64,000 nucleotides of DNA from Diphasiastrum complanatum (taxonomy: Eukaryota > Streptophyta > Lycopodiopsida > Lycopodiales > Lycopodiaceae). Below the pieces are notes generated by a model. That model saw nothing but the letters and a program-made list of their open reading frames with translations. It ran no database searches and was not told where the DNA came from. Position numbers and translations under genes: made by a program. The stretch is from assembly GCA_029204225.1 (NCBI GenBank), contig CM055093.1, positions 33,614,525-33,678,524 on the forward strand, given 5' to 3'. Position 1 is the first letter of the stretch. Each line of letters begins with the position of its first letter. This document shows positions 21,736 to 33,200 of this stretch, piece by piece.

Positions 21736-22284
21736 AAGTAGGGGGAGTGTCATGTACTTTTAGTACATCAGTGCTTTTGAAGGCAATATAATATCCATTG
21801 TAAGCTTTGTAGGCCCAAAAGGAGCTATTAGCCTTAAGAACAAGACGATTCCCTCTTTAGGCCCTTCAAAGTAACTAATAAGGCTAATAGGCCAATAAGG
21901 GCCCAATGTAGTTTGAATAATACTTAACAAGGGCTAACTATCCTTCAAGATAGTTAAGTTAAGTTGAGTAAGAGCATTGTCTATAACTAGGCAAGAGACA
22001 TCATTTTGTGAATCTTTTGGCTCATTTGCAAGTGAGAGCTTCTAGCTTCCTTGTGAATGTGAGCCATAGGGATCTTCATTGCTAGGTCTCATGTGCCCTA
22101 TCCACATGAATGAATGCTCCATGTCCATTGATTGTACTCTGTCTTTCATTGTTAATGTGATTCCATTGTGATCTCCATATTTCTAGTTTTCTATTAATAT
22201 GCTATCATGAATGTCTTGTTATCTTCTTGCTTTTAGCTTTACTTCCATTGTAATTGCTATTAGTTTGGAATTTGGCACATGACA
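21736..22284 (+). repeat. Polypurine tract and 3' LTR of the non-autonomous element
   Basis: AAGTAGGGGGAG ends at 21747. The LTR runs 21748-22284, from TGTCATGTAC to GGCACATGACA. Target duplication CATGA follows at 22285-22289. It aligns with 16557-17090 with about two dozen differences by eye. Confidence 0.93.
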
Positions 22285-22518
22285 CATGAAATCTCTTTCA
22301 TGCAAATAGTTCTAAAAACACTTTTCTTTTCAACAAATGTAATTTGCTATTTCTATGCATGCATTTCTATACATGCTATTTCTTACATGTGGGTAGTTGA
22401 GCGCATTCATTTTTTATCCTTTTAACATTAACTTTTTCCTAACTCATTAACCAACCTCAACACATGACACATATCGGACACATGGCATCATTCGATTGGT
22501 TACGAAATGGCAGATTTT

Positions 22519-22709
22519 TTTTTTTGATACAGAGTTACGCCACTAGTGGGTTATACACAATATATACAGACTGGCCACGCCATCTGGGCAATGCCAAGAT
22601 CGGAACAAGCTCCTTATAATGTCACTACGCAGCAGCTGGGATTCGAGCCTGTGCCATGTTGGTCGCAAGTCAACCACTCTACCCAAGCACCGCGTTGCAA
22701 TGGACAAAC
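22519..22709 (-). mobile_element. tRNA-derived SINE with target duplication
   Basis: On the minus strand the element begins near 22709. It carries an RNA polymerase III A box (TGGGTAGAGTGG, plus-strand 22674-22685) and a B box (AGGCTCGAATCCC, plus-strand 22638-22650), spaced as in a tRNA. It ends in an A tract (T tract on the plus strand from about 22515). The 11-bp sequence TGGCAGATTTT flanks it at 22508-22518 and 22710-22720. At about 190 bp this is a typical short interspersed element. A tRNA gene is ruled out by the missing acceptor stem and the long unrelated tail. Confidence 0.85.
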
Positions 22710-23223
22710 TGGCAGATTTTGAGTCATAGTACAGCTTGCAACCAGATTTCATTTAGACCTTCCATCTCCAAATGCTACATCATGTATCGTTCATCCAACG
22801 GTGCTCTACAGCCTTATAGCTAGATTTGTCGGCCCGCGGCTCATCTTGCTAGAGGCTCTAGCACACCTCCTCATGATCCTCATGAACTATATATACATAG
22901 TCCATAGTATTTCATTTGCAAGACAACGCAAGAAAATGCAAAGTCTGAAAATTAGGTTAAAGGTCTATGTGAAAGTAGGGTTTTGGGGAAGAAAATATCG
23001 GCTATAGTGAATTGAGGTGAGAGAGAGAATGTCAGTAGTGATGGAGAAAACGAGTTTTTTGCCTTTTGATTGGGCCATGTTTGCCGTAAAGTTTATTTGA
23101 AGGGCATTTGAAGTGCATTTGAAACGCTTAAAAAATGACATGTGGCTTTAGAAATTTTTAGAGAGAGAAAACATGTGACTTTAGAATTTCATAGAAAGAG
23201 AAGTTTTAAAAAAAAAGAAAAAG

Positions 23224-23417
23224 AAAGGCATAAAATGCTTCTTGGTTTCCAAGGGGAGGCTCGAACCTGAGACCAAAGAAACTTTGGATGTCAAGCTAAC
23301 CAACTAAGACAACCCCGTTGGTTAGAAAGGCATAAAATGCTTTTTGGTTTCCAAGGGAAGGCTCGAACCTGGGACCAAAGAAACTTTGGATGCCAAAGAA
23401 AGGAAAGGCATAAAATG
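23224..23417 (-). repeat. tRNA-like SINE in tandem, three copies of its flank
   Basis: The 14-bp sequence AAAGGCATAAAATG occurs at 23224-23237, 23326-23339 and 23404-23417. Between the first two, the minus strand reads a tRNA-like unit with an A-box-like TTAGTTGGTTAGC and a B box GGTTCGAGCC. Between the second and third lies a copy of the same unit that lacks its tRNA 5' part. The pattern fits a short insertion with target duplication followed by partial tandem duplication, about 260-450 bp upstream of the GMP synthase start codon. Confidence 0.7.
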
Positions 23418-23539
23418 GCAAGAGAGAGAAGTTAACGGGTGCATAGGAGAAAGAGAGAGGCCCTGTTTTTTAATATTTTAGTGTCTTTTAATCTTTTAGG
23501 GTTTTTTTTAGCTTTTACCTAAAAATAGCAATAATGTAA

Positions 23540-23540
<1 letters not shown>

Positions 23541-23577
<37 letters not shown>

Positions 23578-23600
23578 TGTGAGAGAAAAAGAGAAAGAGC
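23541..23600 (+). repeat. (GA)n microsatellite upstream of GMP synthase
   Basis: Uninterrupted GA dinucleotides run from about 23543 to 23574, then GTGTGTGAGAGAAAAAG. It lies 75-130 bp before the GMP synthase ATG, so it is in the promoter or 5' UTR. GA repeats there are common in plant genes and can bind GAGA-binding (BBR/BPC) factors. Binding here is inference. Confidence 0.8.
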
Positions 23601-23673
23601 TTTCTTTTCTCTCTCGCAGAAGAGTCTACTACAAAAGCTTGCTTTGCTTTGCTTGGCTTGCAGCTGGTGTGGG

Positions 23674-24225
23674 ATGGAGGAAGCAGCAGCGAAGCACAGG
23701 GGCAATGTGGTCTTGATCTTGGACTTCGGATCGCAATACACTCATCTCATTACTCGCCGCATTCGGCAGCTCCGCTTATGCTCATTCTGCCTTGCTGCTG
23801 GCTCTTCGTTGAGCTCCATTCAGGCTCTCAGGCCCGCCGTGATCATCTTATCTGGAGGTCCTCACTCTGTTCACGAAGATGGAGCGCCTACTTTGCCCGA
23901 AGGGTTTTTCCAATACACTCAAGATAACGGAATCTATGTGCTGGGAATCTGCTATGGTCTGCAGCTGATAGTGAAAGTGTTAGGTGGAGACGTGAAGCAA
24001 GCAGAGAGCCAGGAATATGGAAAAATGCAAATTGAGGCCACGCTGGGATCTAAGCTCTATGGCGACAAGGAATGCTTTAAAAACCAGGTGGTTTGGATGA
24101 GCCACGGTGATGAGGCGGTGAAGCTGCCTGCAGGCTTCCGCGTGGTAGCAAGAAGCTCTCAAGGAAATATTGCTGGCATTGAGAACACTGCAATTAGGGT
24201 GTATGGCCTGCAATACCATCCCGAG
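23674..24225 (+). CDS. GMP synthase exon 1: glutamine amidotransferase domain
   Basis: 184 codons, phase 0 end at CCC-GAG before donor GTAGAG. It holds essentially the whole GATase domain, from LILDFGSQY (N-terminal strand) through SGGPHSV and GICYGLQ (catalytic Cys) to LQYHPE (catalytic His and Glu). Reading on past the donor gives 33 unrelated codons and a stop, so failure to splice would yield an isolated amidotransferase domain. Confidence 0.96.
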
Positions 24226-27200
24226 GTAGAGTATGATCATACCCTAGAATTCTTTAAGGTTAATGTGTTTTGCTCTTTAGTGAAGGAGTTCTTGAGGGTG
24301 TCTAAGGCTTCAACGCATAGGTGAATGATTTTTTAGTGACCTTCAATGGTGGTAAGGGTCATTTGAGTTGGGTGAACGTGTTAGGGCTACTTACCTGAAC
24401 AACCGTAAAGGTCTGTAGAAAGACCATTTTCTTATGTAAAGGATAATCAAATATGCTTCTAGGATGTGCTGTAAGAAGGTTCTGGGCATCATTTTCATGA
24501 TGGATTGATTTATTGAAGGAATCAATCAGTAAAAATGTTTGCGAGCATGCAGATTTCTGATTATGGGCTTTTATGGCACACCAGGCAGTTATATTATAAG
24601 GAGAGGATTCCCTGCCGTGGCATGGATTGTCATTTCAGTTAGAAATTCAAGGGAATGCTTTACTTCCAAGTTCCAGTAGTTTCATCAGTCCTCAACAGCT
24701 GAATGAGCAATTATATTAGTGACTAGTTATGGCTTTTGGGACTCATATCGAGAGCATATATGTGGGGGCGAAGTCCGCTTTCTGTCATGTGAAAATAGGT
24801 TGTTTGCTCAGTTGTCAGGTTTGGTTGTGGGTGGGAATATCCGCCTGATCCTTAGAACCCATTAGACCTATCGTGTAATGAGTTGATTGGAGACTGCAAC
24901 AAATCATGGTCACCAGTGGAGTGGATACTGTTTGTAACGTTCCTCAATCCAAACATCTTTTTGATTATCAAGGCAACGTATCTCTTGGTTTGCATTGGTG
25001 AACAAGAAGCGCAATATGACTGGCTGATCTCGAAAAAGGCAATAGTATCTCCCACGGATCTCATAGTAGAGATGACATTGAAACATAAAATGCTCCTTTG
25101 TCCTAGTAACCCCCATGGAGCACGTGGCAAATCCTATTCTCACAAGGAACCCCCTGGAAGCGCCCTATCTCTACAGGTTGATGTGATGAAACTCGAAGCT
25201 GTCCTAGGGCGATTTGGAGACTATGAGATAGCCCAATCCCAAGTAGATAGTGGGAGAAATTCGGCTGTATCCACCTCTAAAAAATGTGTCTTGTAAAACT
25301 TCTATTTGTTGAATATTTGTGAAATTAGAATATATCCAATTTCACAAATTTATATAGAGAAGTCAGTGATGGCATAAGGTAAAGCTTAGAAACAATATAG
25401 GAGAAGCATTGTAAGTAGGCATGTGAACCTGATCATGACACCGTTACGATGTCATGTGAGAAATGAAGGTCTTTTAACGTCTGAATAAGCAAGTGTGGAG
25501 GGACAAAGTCTAGAAATTACGCTCTCGCTTACATTGTTTTGTATGCTGTAAGGACAAGAAGCTAGCCGTTGGAGGTCACTGGACAGCCATTGAAATTTTT
25601 TGAGAATTTTGTTAGAAACTCAGGTGCCATCAATAAGGAAATGATTTCTCACTGTAGAGAGAGAAAATCCAGATTTTTTCAAAGACCTCTAAAAGGTTCA
25701 TTTCTCCATGAAAACAGGTGATTGAAGGCTCTATCAACTCAGCCACAATAGGACGACGCTGGCTGCAGCTTCAGATTGTGCTCAAATCCACTAAGGAACA
25801 AGAAAGATCCACCCAAAAGCATGGAGGACGGGCGCTCCCAACCACAAAGAAGAGAGGGCTGCAGACAGGTTGTGTGGACCAGGGAAGTTGTAGCTCTGTG
25901 TTTCAGAGGAGTCTGCACCTCCAAGAAGAGCGTTTAGCATGTGGATTGGATCAAGTCCATAGGATCAAGGGCCCAAATGATCAATGGTGCAGAGAGAGCT
26001 GATCTGGGCCATTGGATCAACAATGTCTATTGGATTTTGGTTTTTTAAGGCTCTGAAGTGCGTGACGGGGTGCGAAGTGCATAAGTCCCTTCATTTTCAT
26101 TAAAACTCTACATTTTGAAGAGGACCCAAGGTCCTATGATCCATGAAGGGTAGAATTTCTTTAACTCGAAGAAACAGTTTACAAACAAAGAAGGCCCTTA
26201 TTTTCATGTCCTAAGCTAGTTTTGGACCAAACAAAGGGCTACAAAAAAAGGGCACTTGAAATGTACCCACAAGTACGAAATCTCAAAACAGAGTGATTAC
26301 TACGGAGAAAGTGCTCAGAGGACAGCAGAACTTATTTGCCCCTTTCAATAATCGTGTAGTTGGGGCCCCGTGTGTGGTAAATGGCATTTCGCGTTCTGAA
26401 GCAAACTTGGCATCGGAATCACCACCTAAGGAACGAGAGGGCTTGATGTGAAATTTTAGCAGGTCATTGAACCTAGATTCCTCAATAAGCATTGTGAGGG
26501 CAAAAATATGGTCTAAAGTGGAGTGATGTGACTTGAAGCCTGCCTTTCCAATAGCATGTATTTGGAAATATTCCACTTCACTACTAACAACTACCTAGAT
26601 ATTAAAATAATATGTCAAGAGGTATGGAAACTGGTAATAACAATAGTATTAAGAAGATTGGCTATGATAGGAGATATGATATCCATGGCATGCATCAAAA
26701 TCTTCTATATCTCTAGCATGGTTACATTTCAATCGGTCTATGACGTCACACACCATTTGAAGGTCTACAAGGGATATTATAGGTGAAGTGGGTATAGTGT
26801 AGAGAGTCGTGGTGGCATATTGGGTCCAAGTGTATAGGTTGGTCAATGGGGGTTTGGGGGGGGGGGGGGGTTTATGTGGGAGGAATTCCCTCAATAAAGA
26901 TCTTGAAGAGGAAGTATATAAGAGGTCAAAAAGTTGTTGGTTTCCCATTTGCATAAAGGCTCGTTTCCTGCAGTGAAGTAAGGAGCGATATAGTTTTTTG
27001 ATGTCAACAGTGCTATGCTGTGAGAAAGTCTCTAGAGGAAAGTAGCAAGCAACTATGGACATATCCATATCTAGACCAAGGGGATGTTCGACTAAATGAA
27101 TCCAAACATATCGATGCAAAGCATCTTGTCCAACCACAGAGGCTATTGGTGTTGAGAAGGATGGTAGACCCCTCTTTGGACTCACATGTGTCTCATTGAA

Positions 27201-30200
27201 GAACCAAATGTCACTATGAGTATCTCCTACATTCACAGTCATTATATGAAATGAGCAACATGATACATGTAGTAGGAGAAAAGGTTTCTCCGCCTAGCAA
27301 TATGTATGGGCTTGGGTCCTAGTTCTTTTGTCAGATGTTTAATCAAAATCTAGAAATGCATTTTATAGGCCAAAAGTTAAAATTAGACCCCTATTAATTT
27401 TTTTAGAATCAATATGGCCTACATTGACCTATTTTCAGGGCCTACTTCAAGCTACAGCACATACATCGAGCTAGTCCATCATTGTTGACTAGTAGGTGTT
27501 GTTCTACATTCAATGATTGTTATATACATTCTTGATTGTTAGTGAAATCTGCTTGTCTAGTACCTTCTAGAATTTCATAATTCTATTAATAGCATTCTTG
27601 ATTAGACTGGTTTATTCTCAGTGCAGATCTTGACAAGTCAAATAATGATAGATTTTGTCATGGTATCAGAGCAGGTTACCGATGAGATGTATAGTCCTTG
27701 TATAGTTCGTACAGTACTTTACAATACCATGTTTAGAAATTTTTTTGTAGGTTTGTTGCTGTTTTGCAGGTCTGGAATAGATTTGGTGCTCTTTGCAGGA
27801 TTGGTGCAGTGTTACAGACTGTGGCAGGGATATAGTAGATCGTATAGTAGGGGGAAGGTCTTATTAACGCGCAATTTGAACATTTAAGAATCAAACTTCA
27901 ATCAACATTGTCAAATTGTCAATTGATCATTCGATTGTGAACAATGAACACTATACATATTACAAAGCATTGAGCAATGAGCACATCAAAATCTTAGAAG
28001 TTAGTAGATACTAGAGTGACGAGTCGACTGTCGGAGTTTAATATGAGTCTGTGGCAACTTGGAAGTTGAAAGTTTTGAATTGGAACTATAAGGAAACTTA
28101 ATCTAGGCTTGACCGAAACTTCTAAGTAATAAGCTCAAGCCTCATATAAATGTTTATTGCACTATGCAGTTCGGAATCTGGCAGATCATTGATTATACCT
28201 GTATGACGTGGTGGCAACTTTAATATGAGTAAACATATACTTGCCAGCCATTGCCACCCCAGAGGTGTCGATGGATCTCAGAAACATCGTCCCCATGTAG
28301 GAAGACACTAAGATATTCAATATGTCTGTGCATCACTCCAATGGTGCAGCCATACCTAGCTCACAACAAATTTCAAAGAGCATTGAAAATCGTAGCAATC
28401 ATCAACGTCAAATGATCAAGATTCAAGATTTCATTCTGATTATTGAGAAGTTACAATTGAAAGTTAAACGCTCATATGAGACTTTGAGTCTGAAGTCATG
28501 ACGTATGTCACCTTAAAAGTTACTAGCCACTACTTCGAAGTTTCAAGTTAGAACTTTCAAACTGAAAAGGAGGCAACCCAGCAATGGCCCATGGGCATAT
28601 ACCCATTGCCATAGACTCTAGAGTATCAATAATTAGAGTGCTCAGTGCATAGTACATACTGGGCCCATGCCCTCTTGAGGGACTCTAGCTGCTCGTCAAC
28701 TGCTGCTCGCTCAACAACAAATCCTCTCGTCCTAAGATACTCATTAGAAGGCCTTGGCCAAACTTGCCCGATCATGCTCACTATGGTCATCATCTTCCTC
28801 CCTGCCAGGGTCTTAGCAAGATGAAATGGGAGATCGCAGGTGTAGAAGCACTGTCAGATTGCAACCTCTGCCTCCGCCATCTCTCTGGGAGCAAAACTGG
28901 ATACATAATAATACCTACCCCCAGTTGTGTAGTGTGGGGGCCTCCCCGTCCACCTCTCCTTTTCGATGGTGTCTAAGAATGGTCGTGTGGTGGTGCCTGG
29001 AAGATCTAATATTGGCACTCTGAGTACTAGGCCCTGCCTCATTTGGAGCTCTGACCTCTAGGCTCTCCATGAGAAGAGAGGGGTGTGTGAGAAAAATGCA
29101 ATTTGTTGTCCGAACTTCATGTCGCCAAATAAACTTCGCACCGAAGTAGTCGAAATCTCATCCCCAATCATGTCCAACAACATATAAAAGGAAAATAATG
29201 CGTAATAATGAAGCATCAAGTCGAAGGGTGAGGATTTGCATGCTCCATCTGAAGTAGGGAACCAACATAAACTCGGCAATAAGTCGAAACATGGACCTGT
29301 AATCTATCATAGGCTTCCACATTATTCGAAAATATTTCTTATCATAAGGACAATAAAAAAGAGTACCAAACTCTTTTGACATCACATACTCCCGAACCTT
29401 ACCATCAATGACTTGCTCACATAGAATAGGCAATGTACCAACATCATGATGAAGAGTAAGTGTAGAACCAAAAAATCAGCAAGAGGTACTGATTTTAAAG
29501 AGGCATATGCCTTCCCTTCGTAGTAAGACATTTCTTTGTTGTCCTGCAAAGTCTCCAATAGCCGACAAGGAACTGTTATGGGCTGTTCAACACTTTGCTA
29601 CCGAAAGTGTTCCCAGCATGGACCATGTTGTCCATGATCTTCCGCAGGCTGTTCCTGAAGCATAATGGACTGCTCATGATGTAAAATGGGTTGTAAATGA
29701 CCAAAAGAAGATGACTGAACCTGCTGTCCAACGTCTTCATCATAAAAATTTGGCAAACTATCAAGAGATGCATCAACGATGGTGTCATCAAAGCTGTCCC
29801 TCGAAGAGGTATGGGATGACATAGAAGATTCTTCAAGTAATGAAAAATTCTCTCCAATCAAATGCTCACTCTTAACACTTTGAACAAAAGTACTAATTGA
29901 CACACGTTGACTCCCTCCTCGATTAGTACAAAAAGGTTCCAAAGAGTGCTCGAATTTTTCAGCCTTTGCTAAAACATCAAATTGAAAAGGTTTTGCATGA
30001 AACTTTTCACTAATGCATCCATCATATGCATCAACTTGCTGTGACTTGAAAAAAGAAGATTGTTTTAACATCTGCTCAATGTATCGTTGTTGAGAGATGA
30101 AGATTCCAGCCCCATGTGGAAGATCAACAAGAACCCAAGTGTGGTTCTTCATGAGTGAGTTGTACTCCTCTTGCATCGCATCCTCCCAACATTTTACTCC

Positions 30201-33200
30201 TCTGGCTTGCTCATAAAAAACAGGTTCTACTACACCATCCTCAATAGAAATAAGAGCAAAATCAGAAAAATCAGCAAATTCTACTGATTTAGTAGAGACA
30301 CGAGTCTTCCCTTCATAGAAATGATCCACTTTGCTGTCCTGCAAAGTCTGCAACAACCATTTAGGGACTGGTTTGGGCTGTCCAACAGCCTTACCTTTGT
30401 CAACACTTTGCTGTCCAAAGTGTTCCGAACTTGGACCTTGCTGTTCAATGTTTTCTGAACTTGGACCTTGCTGTCCAATGTCTTCAACAGGCTGCTCTTC
30501 ACCATACATAGGTTCTTTTTGATGAACTATGGGCTGCAAAATTGAAGGAGTAGTGGGCTGTCCACTAGAAGTAGATGGTAGTCCCTTCTCTTCATGATTA
30601 GATGGCAAAACCAAATCTGGAAATATTTCAACATATGTATCATGGGGGAAGTCCCCCTTTCATGACATGAGTGGGCGCAACATCATAGGAGGTCTTTTCA
30701 TAAAAATGAACATCACGACTTACTATGCTTTTATTAGTATCCATATTGAACAACTATAGCCAACAAATATGCATTTAACTCCTTTATCATCAAGCTTGGT
30801 TCTTATCTTATCGGGAATGAAAGCATAAGCCGTGCAACCAAAGATGCGTAAGTGAGAAACAATATTCTTCTTACCATACCAAACTTCATAAGGAGTTAAT
30901 ACCTTCAAGGCTTTAGTAGGACACCGATTACTAATGTAAGCCGCCGTTATAACCGCTTCAGCCCAAAACTTGTGAGGTAGGCCCTTTGCCTTGAGCATGC
31001 ATCGAGCCATCTCCATAATAGTGCGATTCTTTCTTTCGGCAACACCATTTTGTTGAGGTGTGTAAGGGGTTGTCATTTGATGATGGATACCTTTGCTTTG
31101 AAGATAAGTACCGAACGTATTCTTTATATATTCCCCTCCTCGGTCGGTACGTAAGATCTTCAAAGAGTGCCCAAACTGTTTTTCTATCATTGGTAGAAAA
31201 TCCTTAAGGCATTGAAAACTTCAGATTTTGCCTTCATAGGATAAATCCATGTAAATCTTGAAAGGTCATCAATAAAAGTAACAAAGTACTTACACCCTCC
31301 AATGGATTCGGTCCTCATTGGACCACATACGTCACTATGAACCAAATCAAATTTGCCATCAACTCTAATAGTTCCATCAATTGGAAAAGCTTGCCTTTGA
31401 AATTTTCCAAGTATGCATCCTTCGCATACATGTCCTTCGGGATGCTCAATATTAGGAATGTCTTCAACCATATTGAATCTCTTCAACATCTTCAAGCTAG
31501 CAAAGTTGAAATGTCCAAACCTAGCATGCCATAATTCAGCCAACTCCAAAGAATGTGAATTTGATGCAACAAGACAAAAAGATGATGAAGCTCTTCGCTC
31601 ATAGGTATCCATAAGGAACAATCCACCACGTAATGTCCCCGAAGCAATGATCATAAGAGATCTCTTTGGATCTTTGATAAGACATTTGTCTTCTTGAATT
31701 CCACAACCAATCCTTGGTTCATAATTGCAGAGACCGAAATGAGATTCTTTTTTACTCTTGGAACATAAAGACGAATGTACTTCTCCTTACCATTGGGTAA
31801 GATAATGGGGATCACTCCAATACCTTTGATAGGATAAGAGGTGTTATCAACACCTTGAACTTTGCTTCCATCATGCACTTTCACAAGCTTTGTGAAGACT
31901 TTTTTGTGATAAGTCATATGGCGTGTGGCACCGCTATCAATCACCCAATCAATAGATGAAAAAACAGCAACTTGTAAAGCTGAAGATGAGCTGTTTTCTA
32001 ATCTCGTCTTTAGGAGAGATGAGATTATTAGTGACAAAAGCATAATCATTATTGAAAAGATTATCCTCTTCAAATTGTTGTTCCAAAGTAATTATTGCGG
32101 TACTTGTATCGTTACCTTTCTTTTTTTCCTTTGCAAGCCTCTTCCTACATTCTTTGATGTGATGCCCAAACTTCTTGCAATAGTGGCACTTACCCTTCTT
32201 CTTGGAGCCTTGATCTTGAGCTTCCTTAGATTTTTGATCATCTTTGGAAGTTTTGAAAGAAGGCTTCGCTTTCCACTTGCCTTTGCCTTTGCCTTTGCCT
32301 TTTGCAAAGAAAGCTTGATCTTCTTGTTCACCAAAGTTGATCCTTGTTTGCTCTTCTTGAAGAAGTAAGCCAACAAGTTCGTCGAAAGAGATTTGCTGTC
32401 CCCTAAGAGAAATGCTCAATGATGACACAAATGGAAGGTAAGAATTAGGAAGAGAGTTGAGAGTAATAGATACAAATTGTGAGTTCTCAATCACCTCATC
32501 AATACTAAGAAGCTCCTCTCGAAGATCCTTGATCTTCGTCAAGTGGTTTGTAAGCAAATCACCTTCTTGCATCTTCAAGATAGAAAGTTGATTTCGAAGA
32601 TATACCACTTTTGCCGCATTGTTTACTTGAAATATCTTTGCAAGAGTCTTCCAAGCACTTTTGGAAGTCTTGCATGATCTAATATGAGGAAGGATAAATC
32701 TCTTCACTAATAATGCAATGACGGAATGTGCTTGTGCATCTCGTCGATCCCACTTCTTTTGCTCATCGGAAGACACCTCCGCAGATGAAGTAGTTGTTGT
32801 TCTAGATGGTGTAGTAGGTGCCAAGGTAGGCGGCCTCTCTTTGTCACCATTAACTACTTCCCACAAACTTTCAGCAATTAGAAGGTTCTGTATCATGTAG
32901 CACCACAAGGAATAGTTTGTGCCATCCAGCCTAACTTCATTAAATAAAGAACCATAGACTCCGATTCTTTAGCCATAACAGAAAAATCAGTTTGTAGTAG
33001 ATAGGAAATAGACTTTCCAAGACAAAATCTACTCAAAGGGCAACAACCTCAAAGCTGAAATTATGAGCACAATAGATTGCAATACTCCACATGCAATTTG
33101 CTCAACAAGTAATGAAATAGTTGGCTGATTTCTGCACAAAAAATCAGAATGCTCACAAATAGGAAGACTTCGAATGAAGCCAAAATCAAAACTTGAAATT

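Larger units (their letters stand above)
16557..22284 (+). mobile_element. Complete non-autonomous LTR element with captured host gene fragments
   Basis: Structurally complete: 5' LTR 16557-17090, primer-binding site 17096-17107, polypurine tract near 21736-21747, 3' LTR 21748-22284. The 5-bp direct repeat CATGA flanks it at 16552-16556 and 22285-22289. The LTRs begin TGTCATG and the 3' copy ends CATGACA, a perfect inverted terminus. The roughly 4.65-kb internal region has no protease, integrase, RT or RNase H that I can find, so it must move in trans, like LARD-type elements. It carries three host gene fragments (17.55-18.53 kb) and acidic open frames (19.4-21.4 kb). By eye the LTRs differ at roughly two dozen sites, so the insertion is old but much younger than the neighbouring relics. 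Confidence 0.92.

Noticed and set aside
16557-22284. An endogenous pararetrovirus or other integrated virus
   Set aside because: No movement, coat or RT gene is seen. The LTR pair with a 5-bp target duplication and tRNA primer site defines an LTR retrotransposon. The same reasoning applies to the copia and gypsy relics.
22519-22709. A tRNA gene
   Set aside because: Box A and B spacing fits, but the long non-tRNA tail, A tract and target duplication indicate a SINE.
23240-23325. A functional tRNA gene
   Set aside because: A- and B-box-like motifs are present, but no acceptor stem or convincing anticodon arm can be formed, and a truncated copy follows.
24226-24324. GMP synthase protein ending at 24324 as a single-domain gene
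   Set aside because: The 33 extra codons after YHPE are unrelated to the family. A GT donor sits exactly at the break, and the next domain resumes in phase at 36242.
25718-26002. 95-codon frame inside the LINE relic
   Set aside because: No recognisable motif. A comparable frame exists on the other strand, and it lies in the unassigned gap between the LINE RT and C-terminal parts.
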